From contig NZ_JADQTO010000002.1 of NCBI RefSeq assembly GCF_015704865.1, forward strand, positions 426,195 to 490,194: a stretch of 64,000 nt of DNA, given 5' to 3'. Below, one piece after another: positions 58,209 through 64,000 of this stretch. The first letter of the stretch is position 1. Each line of letters starts with the position of its first letter. Source of the stretch: Actinoplanes aureus (GTDB taxonomy: Bacteria; Actinomycetota; Actinomycetes; Mycobacteriales; Micromonosporaceae). The notes beneath the pieces are model-generated. The model was not told the DNA's origin. It worked only from the letters and a program-made list of their open reading frames with translations, and did not search any database. The translations under genes were made by a program, and so were the position numbers.

Positions 58209-58394
58209 TCAGCTTCGGCCTGCGGCCGCGGGCTGCTGATGCCTCTGCACGCCGACCGGGCAGGCGCCGCAGGAGAGCTGCTCGCCGCAGGTGGGGCACC
58301 AGTCGTTGGTACGCCGCAAATACCACCCGAGGGCGACGCCGGAGAAGAGACTCAACAGGCCGACGACGGCCGATATCGTGACGGCCCCGGTCAT
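58209..58394 (-). CDS. Tiny membrane protein with CxxC...CxxC motif
   Basis: 61 residues: one membrane helix ('AVTISAVVGLLSLFSGVALG') followed by 'WCPTCGEQLSCGACPVG', which can bind a metal. Its ATG overlaps the stop of the upstream gene (58391-58394), so they are co-translated. Function unknown. Confidence 0.6.
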   Translation of the reverse strand: MTGAVTISAVVGLLSLFSGVALGWYLRRTNDWCPTCGEQLSCGACPVGVQRHQQPAAAGRS

Positions 58395-58690
58395 ACCAGC
58401 GGACTCCGTCGAACCAGATACAGTCCGCGCTGGTCCAGCCCGGGGTCGCTGTCCGCGCGGGACGTCACGTATGGCGCGGTGAAGGTGTCGACGCCGGTGC
58501 CTGGATGGCTGCCGGGGCGGTAGGTCACGGTGACCGCCCGCGGCGAGGCCGCCTCGATGATGCCGGCACGCCAGCCGTCCCGGTAGACCCACACCGGATC
58601 GGCCGGCCGGTAGCTCTCGGCCGGTGCCACGTCCGCAGGGTCGCGCTGGGGCGGGGTGACGGTCGGCGTGGAAGTCGTCCAGTTCGACAT
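58391..58690 (-). CDS. Small hypothetical protein (99 aa)
   Basis: 99 residues; AGGAGG sits before ATG 58690. 'DPVWVYRDGWRAGIIEAASP' and 'AVTVTYRPGSHPGTGVDTFT' suggest a small SH3-like beta barrel. No family recognised. A longer frame to 59830 is antisense to the XRE gene and is rejected. Divergent from the promoter element at 58799. Confidence 0.7.
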   Translation of the reverse strand: MSNWTTSTPTVTPPQRDPADVAPAESYRPADPVWVYRDGWRAGIIEAASPRAVTVTYRPGSHPGTGVDTFTAPYVTSRADSDPGLDQRGLYLVRRSPLV

Positions 58691-58798
58691 GTGGTGCCTC
58701 CTAGGTCGCGCGAGGCGGGTGCCGGGGGGCGACACGCATCGGCCAAGCAGCCGGAGATTTCGGCACGCTCTGTTAGCAGTCGGTACGTGTCTGTCAGC

Positions 58799-58851
58799 TA
58801 TCATGCTCGTCATCAAGTGCGTTCGCAAGGCCGGATGCACGTGCATCCGGC
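58799..58851 (+). promoter_or_regulatory. Palindromic promoter element in front of the XRE gene
   Basis: TATCATGCTC (58799-58808), then 30 nt from TATCAT to ATGCACGTGCAT (58835-58846), the latter at the centre of a perfect 22-bp palindrome (58830-58851). CGCAAGGCC precedes it. The same arrangement occurs at 60228-60275 on the other strand. Confidence 0.75.
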
Positions 58852-58960
58852 GCGCGCAAACGCTCGGGGCTACTGTTGAGCTGGTTTCGCAGTGGACGAT
58901 CTCGGCTCTAGGATGCGTAGGACTGCATCGGGCAGTCACAAGGCAGCGACGAGGAGTCAG

Positions 58961-59851
58961 GTGAGCGCGGGTTCGCAGGAGGAGGCGCCGGGCGGCGGTC
59001 CAACCGTGCTGCGTATCCTGCTCGGCTCCCAGCTTCGCAGGCTGCGGGAGTCGCGGGGGATCACCCGGGAGGCTGCCGGCTATGAGATCCGGGCCTCCGG
59101 TTCCAAGATCAGCCGGATGGAGCTGGGTCGCGTCAGTTTCAAGGAACGCGACGTCGCGGACCTGCTGACCATGTACGGCGTGGCCGACGCCGACGAGCGC
59201 GAGGCGCTGATCGGACTGGCACGCCAGGCCAACAACCCGGGCTGGTGGCATCACTTCAGCGATGTCCTTCCCGGCTGGTTCCAGTCGTATCTCGGTCTGG
59301 AGGCCGCTGCCTCCCTGATCCGGACCTATGAGATCCAGTTCGTCCCCGGCCTGCTCCAGACGCCGGAGTACGCGCGTGCCGTGATCATGCTCGGCCATGC
59401 CGGTGCGACCGCCGAGGAGATCAACCGGCGCGTCGAGGTGCGCAAGCACCGGCAGCAGATTCTTACTCGTCCGGGTGCACCGCAGCTCTGGGCTGTCATC
59501 GACGAGGCCGTGCTGCGCCGCCCGATCGGCGGCGTCGAGGTGATGCGCCAGCAGATCGAGGCGCTGATCGAGGCGGCGAAACTGCCGAGCGTGCGGCTGC
59601 AGATCATTCCGTTCCACGCCGGTGGGCACGCGGCGGCCGGTGGTCCGTTCGCGATTCTGCGCTTCCCGGAGCCGGAGCTGCCCGACGTGGTCTATGTGGA
59701 GCAGCTGACCAGCGCGATCTATCTGGACAAGCGTGAGGACGTCGACCACTACGCGATGGCGATGGAGCGCGTGTGCATCGACGCCGAGCCGCCGAACCAT
59801 ACGCCGGAGATCCTCGGCAAGCTGCTGCACGAGGTCGGCCGGCCGGCCTGA
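58961..59851 (+). CDS. XRE family regulator with DUF5753 domain (Scr1/WhiJ-like)
   Basis: 296 residues. N-terminal helix-turn-helix 'LGSQLRRLRESRGITREAAG', 'EIRASGSKISRMELGRVSFK'. The rest is the DUF5753 ligand-binding-like region: 'WFQSYLGLEAAASLIRTYEI', 'FVPGLLQTPEYARAVI', 'LWAVIDEAVLRRPIGG', 'SVRLQIIPFHAGGH', 'VVYVEQLTSAIYLD'. In actinomycetes such proteins pair with a DUF397 protein; here it is the convergent gene at 59909. GTG start with GAGGAG. It probably binds the shared palindrome. Confidence 0.93.
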   Translation: MSAGSQEEAPGGGPTVLRILLGSQLRRLRESRGITREAAGYEIRASGSKISRMELGRVSFKERDVADLLTMYGVADADEREALIGLARQANNPGWWHHFSDVLPGWFQSYLGLEAAASLIRTYEIQFVPGLLQTPEYARAVIMLGHAGATAEEINRRVEVRKHRQQILTRPGAPQLWAVIDEAVLRRPIGGVEVMRQQIEALIEAAKLPSVRLQIIPFHAGGHAAAGGPFAILRFPEPELPDVVYVEQLTSAIYLDKREDVDHYAMAMERVCIDAEPPNHTPEILGKLLHEVGRPA

Positions 59852-59908
59852 GCGCCTTCTGATGGACGGTCCGGCCGCCCCCGGCCGGACCGTCGTGGTT
59901 TGTGAGTG

Positions 59909-60145
59909 TCAGGCGACCAGGTTGTCGAAGTCCCCGTCGCGGACGCCGCCGAGGAACGCCTCGATCTCAGCCCGGGTGTAGATGAGCGCCGCACCCTGGG
60001 GGTCCCGGGAGTTGCGCACGGCGACGTCGCCGCTGGGCAGGACGGCGCACTCCACGCAGTTGCCACTTGGGTTGCTGCGACCGCTCTTCTGCCAGGTCAC
60101 TCCCTGCAGCTGGCCGGCGGGCATGCCGTTGACCACGTAGGTCAT
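59909..60145 (-). CDS. DUF397 protein (partner of XRE regulator)
   Basis: 78 residues: 'VTWQKSGRSNPSGNCVECAV', 'GDVAVRNSRDPQGAALIYTR', 'EIEAFLGGVRDGDFDNL'. This is the complete DUF397 fold. ATG 60145 follows AGGGAG. DUF397 proteins are proposed to be ligands or antagonists of the adjacent XRE regulator. The promoter carries the same 12-bp palindrome as the XRE gene. The gap 59852-59908 has a GGCCGGACCGTC-rich stretch that may form a terminator. Confidence 0.92.
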   Translation of the reverse strand: MTYVVNGMPAGQLQGVTWQKSGRSNPSGNCVECAVLPSGDVAVRNSRDPQGAALIYTRAEIEAFLGGVRDGDFDNLVA

Positions 60146-60227
60146 TCCAAGCTCCCTTGGTATGCCCCGGATCGCCGATCGATCCGGGATCTGTGTCCAC
60201 ACGTCCCTATTTGAGGTTGCGATGCAA

Positions 60228-60275
60228 ATGCACGTGCATCTGGCCTTGCGTAGTCCCGTGATTCTGAGCATGATA
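60228..60275 (-). promoter_or_regulatory. Palindromic promoter element in front of the DUF397 gene
   Basis: On the minus strand TATCATGCTC begins at 60275 and ATGCACGTGCAT lies at 60228-60239; the gap from TATCAT to the palindrome is again 30 nt, and CGCAAGGCC is present as at 58799. The outer arms of the 22-bp palindrome are not conserved here. Confidence 0.75.
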
Positions 60276-60404
60276 ACGCACGTGAGCTCCCAAAGAGGGT
60301 CACTTAGGGTGACATCTTTGGGTGATGGGTCGGTCGCGGAGCGACGTCTGCGGTCTCCGGCGCGAGGCTCCCTGGCGGGGGCGTCTGAGCGAGAGGTGAC
60401 GAGT

Positions 60405-60656
60405 ATGTCGATACCCAACATCGGCCCGGAACATCCCGATCCGGGCGACCCCGGCGCAGCCGAGAACGCGCGCCGGGGAAACCCGTCTCCGGTTTACCGG
60501 GACGAGCCGATCACCGACGAGGTGGTCGCGGCCTCCACCCGGGCCAGTGCGGTTACGCACCGGTTCGGCGGGGTCAGGTATGCACTGAGCCGGCCTGACG
60601 GGGCAACCACCCCGGAGCCGCCAGCCGAGGAAGGTGAGTCCGACGCGCGTGAGTGA
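60405..60656 (+). CDS. Small hypothetical protein (83 aa)
   Basis: 83 residues, Pro/Asp/Glu-rich and probably mostly disordered: 'IPNIGPEHPDPGDPGAAENA', 'EPITDEVVAASTRASAVTHR'. ATG 60405 follows AGAGGTGACG. No family recognised. The next gene begins within its last codons. Confidence 0.55.
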   Translation: MSIPNIGPEHPDPGDPGAAENARRGNPSPVYRDEPITDEVVAASTRASAVTHRFGGVRYALSRPDGATTPEPPAEEGESDARE

Positions 60657-61023
60657 GCTCGTTAGTTGCCGCGGGCGGCGATCCGCGGTGCACCCGCTGG
60701 CTCGAGCCAGGTGGATGACTTCCGCGCCACGGGTTCGTAACCATGTGTTACGACCGAGTGGGCCGCGCTGGCCGGTGTACGAGTTCGCCGAGTCGGACTA
60801 CTGCTATGGCGTCGGCCCGATTCGGCTGCGCCTGGTGCGAGTTGATTTCACGAGGCCCATCCCGCACGACGGCGACACCTGGATCGGTGTGCGCGGGGTC
60901 GTGGTGGACCGGGCGGGACGTGAGGGCGCGGAGCGCGAGCTATTGATCCGAGCGGGGCGCGTGCCCGTCCCGCCGGCGAGCAAGCGGCCACGCTTGCGGG
61001 TGCTGCGCGGAGCGCCCGTCTGA
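60649..61023 (+). CDS. Small hypothetical protein (124 aa)
   Basis: A GTG at 60649 overlaps the previous stop and has GAGGAAGGTGAG before it; GTG 60634 or ATG 60715 are alternatives. The conserved-looking part 'WPVYEFAESDYCYGVGPIRL', 'VRVDFTRPIPHDGDTWIGVR', 'VVVDRAGREGAERELLIRAG' is beta-rich. No family recognised; probably a Micromonosporaceae-specific protein in one operon with the previous gene. Confidence 0.6.
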   Translation: MSELVSCRGRRSAVHPLARARWMTSAPRVRNHVLRPSGPRWPVYEFAESDYCYGVGPIRLRLVRVDFTRPIPHDGDTWIGVRGVVVDRAGREGAERELLIRAGRVPVPPASKRPRLRVLRGAPV

Positions 61024-61077
61024 CGCCGGGTGGGCGGTTCGGTTCCCCGTGCTGAGCCGCCCACCCGGTCCAACGCG

Positions 61078-61106
61078 AAAGGCCCCGCCGGTCGGCGGGG
61101 CCTTTT
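61078..61106 (+). terminator. Terminator with T-tract
   Basis: AAAGGCCCCGCC / GGCGGGGCCTTT, 12 bp, 4-nt loop, followed by T; a classic intrinsic terminator for both convergent genes. Confidence 0.93.
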
Positions 61107-61135
61107 GACGATGCCATGCTCGCCGGCGATCGAAG

Positions 61136-61963
61136 TCAGGGCTTGCGGGCGACACCAGCCCAGTAGTACGCCGCCTTCGGGTCCACGTCCGGGTCGTCCG
61201 GCCGCCAGCTGGACACCGGCACCAGTCCCGGCTCGAGCAGCTCCCAGTCGCCGAAGAAGCGGGCCACCGCCTCCTGCGACCGGGCCACCAGGGTCATCCC
61301 CGCGCCGGTCGCCGCGGCGACCGCGGCGTCCACCTCGGCCGGGTTGAAGTCGGCCGTGGGGTGGGTGATCGCCAGACAGCTGCCGGACGGCAGAGCGTCA
61401 CGCAGCTGCGCGACCTTGCTCCACGGGTCATCCTCATCGGCGAGCAGCATCAGGATCGCGATCAGGGTCAGCCCGACCGGTTTGGTCAGGTCGAGCGTGT
61501 CGCTCAGGGCCCGGTCGTTGAAGATCGAAGCGGGGTCACGCAGGTCCGCCGAGATGTACTCACTGCGACCGGCGGGGTGGCTGATCATCAGGGCGCGTGC
61601 GTGGACCAGCACGATCGGGTCGTTGTCCACATAGACCACCCGGGTCTCCGGGGCGATCGCCTGGGCCACCTCGTGCAGGTTGGGCCGGGTGGGTATGCCG
61701 GTGCCGACGTCGAGGAACTGCCGGATCCCTTCCTTCTGCACGAGGTCACGAGCCACCCGGTGGACGAACTTGCGATTCTCCCCGGCCATGTAGCGCAGCC
61801 CCGGGATGGCCTGGATCATCGCGTCGCCCACGCCCCGGTCCACGGCGAAGTTGTCCTTACCGCCGAGCCAGTAGTCGTAGATGCGGGCTGAGTGCGGCAC
61901 GTTGATGTTGACCCCGGGAGGTGCGACCTCGTTGCGTGCGGAACTGCCACTGCCCTGCTCCAC
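61136..61963 (-). CDS. SAM-dependent methyltransferase of the DUF574 family
   Basis: 275 residues: 'HSARIYDYWLGGKDNFAVDR', 'AGENRKFVHRVARDLVQKEG', 'QFLDVGTGIPTRPNLHEVAQ' (SAM motif I), 'RVVYVDNDPIVLVHARAL' (acidic loop), 'EYISADLRDPASI', 'LPSGSCLAITHPTADFN'. Numerous paralogues are usual in Actinomycetes and their substrates are unknown. GTG start with AAGGAGG. Confidence 0.93.
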   Translation of the reverse strand: MEQGSGSSARNEVAPPGVNINVPHSARIYDYWLGGKDNFAVDRGVGDAMIQAIPGLRYMAGENRKFVHRVARDLVQKEGIRQFLDVGTGIPTRPNLHEVAQAIAPETRVVYVDNDPIVLVHARALMISHPAGRSEYISADLRDPASIFNDRALSDTLDLTKPVGLTLIAILMLLADEDDPWSKVAQLRDALPSGSCLAITHPTADFNPAEVDAAVAAATGAGMTLVARSQEAVARFFGDWELLEPGLVPVSSWRPDDPDVDPKAAYYWAGVARKP

Positions 61964-62094
61964 GGCCGCCTCCTTGCGCCTCGACCCCGCTGCCGATCTT
62001 CATCGGTTCGTCCAGACTAGCCGCAACGATTGACCGACTTAAGGCCTCGGCGACCGGATTTGGCTACTCAGCGACACCGTAGGGTGTCGGCCTG

Positions 62095-63696
62095 TCAGGC
62101 GGCCGAGGCGTGGCCGACGTACTCACGGAGGCTGCCGTGGTGATCCGCGGCCGACACGACGCGATCACGTCCGGCGTGCTTGGCAGCGTACAGGCGACTG
62201 TCCGCTGTGGACAGTAGGGTGGGCTGGGTGGTGTCGGCGGCCTCGGCGGTGGCGGCCACGCCGATACTCACCGTGACCGGAAGACCGCGGGTGATCGCTG
62301 CCCAGTCGTGTCCGCGGACGGTTCGCCGGATGCCGTCGAGCAGCCGGGCGGCCCGCGGCGCGGCGGTGTCCGGCAGCACGATCAGGAACTCCTCGCCGCC
62401 CATCCGTGCCACGAAGCCGTCCGGACAGGCGATCGCGACCTCGCGCGACAGCAGGTCGGCGACGAGAACCAGGACCTGGTCACCCACGTGGTGCGAGAGC
62501 CGGTCGTTCACCTGCTTGAAGTGATCCAGGTCGACGAGTGCGACGGTGAGTGCCGGGTCCGACTCGATCAGGCCGGGCAAACGCTCGTCCACGTACCGGC
62601 GGTTGTGCAGGCCGGTCAGCGGGTCGCGACGGGCCTGCTCGCGGAAGCGCTCGGCCTCCTGCCGGGCCTCGGCCGTCTCGAACATCGCCTGCCGGGTCCG
62701 GGTACGCGCTTCCCGCTGCACCGAGTGCCGGGCCTGGTACGCGCTGAAGAACACCTTGTGCACGGCGAACGCCTCGGCGTACTCGCCCCGTGCGGCGTGC
62801 AGTTCGGACTGCTCCTGGTGTACGCGTACCAGCAGGTCGCCGAGATCGCGTTCGAGGCAGAGGCGACGGGACTCGGCGAGGCTCGCCTGCGCCCGCTCGT
62901 ACGCACCCAGCCCGCGCTGTGCCCGGGCCAGGGTGAGCAGGTACATCGCCATCGCGTCAGCGCCGTCGTACCGGCCCTCGGCGTGCCGCTCGATGCACAG
63001 CCGCATGGTGGCCTCGGCGTCCGCATAGCGCCCGTTACCGATCTGAATCCAGCCGACGGTGTCCAGGTACGCGGGCTCGAGCAGCTCACCACGCTCGGCC
63101 GCGAGCCGCTGGAGGCGCTCCGCCACCTCTTCCGCGCGATCCTGGTGACCGGTGTCGAACTCGGTGAACGCGTAGTTGTTGAGCAGGCAGAGCAGTGCCG
63201 GCGACCCGGACTCGACGGCCAGTTGCTCGGCCTGCCGGTACCGGATCCGGGCCGCGTCCATGGAGTTGGCCGCGTACAGCGCGTCGGCGAGCTTGGTGCG
63301 GTGCCAGATGTGCATGTGCGGGGTCGAGTCCTCGTCCAGCAGCTCGACCGCGAGCACCGCGTGTTCCAGCGCCTGTTCGGCGTCGCTCAGGTGCTGGTGG
63401 ATGCTCGACCAGACCAGGTGGGTACGAGCCAGCAGCCGACGCTCGTCATGGCTGACCGCCCACTGGTGCACCCGCCAGATCTGTGCCGCGGCGCCGGCCA
63501 CGTCACCCGAGCGCAGCCGCATGTTGGCCTGGCAGAGCTGGGCCCGGGTGACCAGCAGCCCGTCGCCGAGGGCCAGCGCGGCCCGCTCGATCTCGATGGA
63601 CCTGGTCAGTTCGGCTTGCGCGTCCCAGGACCGCTCGTCCTCGATCGCGAGGAGTGCGGCCGAGAGCGTCTCGGCGTCAGTCGCGAGCCCATCCAA
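62095..63696 (-). CDS. TPR-GGDEF diguanylate cyclase
   Basis: 533 residues. The first ~350 residues are TPR-like helix pairs ('LCQANMRLRSGDVAGAAAQI', 'HLVWSSIHQHLSDAEQALEH', 'AMYLLTLARAQRGLGAYERA'). A GGDEF domain follows from ~370: 'RRDPLTGLHNRRYVDERLPG', 'ALVDLDHFKQVNDRLSHHVG', active site 'ARMGGEEFLIVLPD', 'VTVSIGVAA'. The signature is GGEEF, compatible with activity; no RxxD inhibitory site is five residues upstream. TTG 63696 is taken because GGGAGGAG lies 7 nt before it; the frame's earlier ATG runs through an 18-bp repeat region. It makes c-di-GMP. Confidence 0.88.
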   Translation of the reverse strand: MDGLATDAETLSAALLAIEDERSWDAQAELTRSIEIERAALALGDGLLVTRAQLCQANMRLRSGDVAGAAAQIWRVHQWAVSHDERRLLARTHLVWSSIHQHLSDAEQALEHAVLAVELLDEDSTPHMHIWHRTKLADALYAANSMDAARIRYRQAEQLAVESGSPALLCLLNNYAFTEFDTGHQDRAEEVAERLQRLAAERGELLEPAYLDTVGWIQIGNGRYADAEATMRLCIERHAEGRYDGADAMAMYLLTLARAQRGLGAYERAQASLAESRRLCLERDLGDLLVRVHQEQSELHAARGEYAEAFAVHKVFFSAYQARHSVQREARTRTRQAMFETAEARQEAERFREQARRDPLTGLHNRRYVDERLPGLIESDPALTVALVDLDHFKQVNDRLSHHVGDQVLVLVADLLSREVAIACPDGFVARMGGEEFLIVLPDTAAPRAARLLDGIRRTVRGHDWAAITRGLPVTVSIGVAATAEAADTTQPTLLSTADSRLYAAKHAGRDRVVSAADHHGSLREYVGHASAA

Positions 63697-63720
63697 CGCG
63701 GTTCTCCTCCCCCATGCCCG

Positions 63721-63833
63721 GCCGAAACCGTGCCCGACAGACCACCATTGCCCAGCCGAAGCCGTGCGCGACGACAGCGCCCGGCCGAGGCCGTGCGCGA
63801 CCGAAACCGTGCCCGACCGAAACCGTGCTGGCC
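63721..63833. repeat. Five short 18-bp repeats upstream of the GGDEF gene
   Basis: Copies of GCCGAAACCGTGCCCGAC with changes start at 63721, 63755, 63784, 63800 and 63816. The last three are nearly head-to-tail. They could be regulator sites or a small expansion. The rest of 63834-64000 has no gene; a run of 12 G at 63978-63989 sits near the window end. Confidence 0.65.
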
Positions 63834-64000
63834 GAAGCATCGACCTGACCTGCCACGGGATGAGAAAAATCCTCTCCGCTTACCGAGGGTAGCTCTGCGT
63901 AAAGGGGCGAACCTGGCGCCGAGAGGGTGATCTCGGACATGGTGCGGCGCCCCGAGACGCCACGATACGGGGGCCGCGGGGGGGGGGGGCAAGGGGCTAG

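Noticed and set aside
58803..58900. Cys-rich leader peptides (M-L-x-I...C-T-C-I) in front of the XRE and DUF397 genes
   Set aside because: Their ATG lies within the TATCAT hexamer, so if that is a -10 they are not transcribed. The peptide similarity follows from the conserved DNA blocks.

Overview
The window is 64 kb of very GC-rich DNA in which nearly every gene uses G/C-ending codons and many start with GTG or TTG. Gene content includes GAF-ANTAR proteins, a mycothiol-dependent maleylpyruvate isomerase family enzyme, an XRE regulator paired with DUF397, DUF574 methyltransferase, leaderless promoters, and an AA10 chitin-active monooxygenase. Together these point to a filamentous actinomycete, most likely Micromonosporaceae (Actinoplanes or a close relative). 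The genus is an inference from gene content only. No rRNA, tRNA or CRISPR array was recognised.

Layout. 0-4 kb: the end of an AfsR-type NB-ARC regulator, then a RidA protein and two alpha/beta hydrolases followed by a truncated third copy, closed by a terminator. 4-13 kb: an MMPL exporter, a secreted sugar dehydrogenase-like protein with PKD/Ig-like modules, an eight-blade WD40 protein and a CPA1 antiporter. 13-20.5 kb: a block that looks like stress and envelope adaptation, with a DUF5994 protein, fatty-acid desaturase, two GAF-ANTAR proteins, a lipid kinase/AI-2E-type permease operon and a SpoIIE-type phosphatase. Two sequences resembling sigma-B/SigF promoters lie in it. 20.7-26.3 kb: an exported protein, a PadR/GyrI-like pair, and a DUF4097-ABC transporter operon divergent from an unusual HTH_38+MarR regulator, with a cluster of GTTGC half-sites between them. 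26.3-34.3 kb: exported proteins, a decayed vitamin-type ECF transporter, a PadR/HAAS pair and a heme oxygenase. 34.3-41 kb: a DUF4132 protein, an aldolase-family PLP enzyme, and a LacI-operator-controlled three-gene catabolic operon. 41-47 kb: a pseudokinase, an RTX-repeat protein, small regulators and bioY. 47-52 kb: a two-component system whose start-stop junction carries an 87-bp insertion, an LPMO, a DUF305 lipoprotein and a beta-propeller protein. 52.2-53 kb: an array of 63-bp tandem repeats. 53-64 kb: an MFS exporter, a low-GC island with an SRA-HNH modification-dependent endonuclease, purC, small Actinomycete-specific proteins, an XRE/DUF397 pair sharing a palindromic promoter element, a DUF574 methyltransferase and a TPR-GGDEF protein.

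The most interesting observations are the shared palindromic element in front of the XRE and DUF397 genes, the probable phosphorothioate- or methyl-dependent endonuclease in an island of foreign base composition, the miniature insertion separating the response regulator from its kinase, the 63-bp repeat array, the decayed ECF locus, and several clear operator architectures. Functions are assigned from recognisable motifs. No database search was run.
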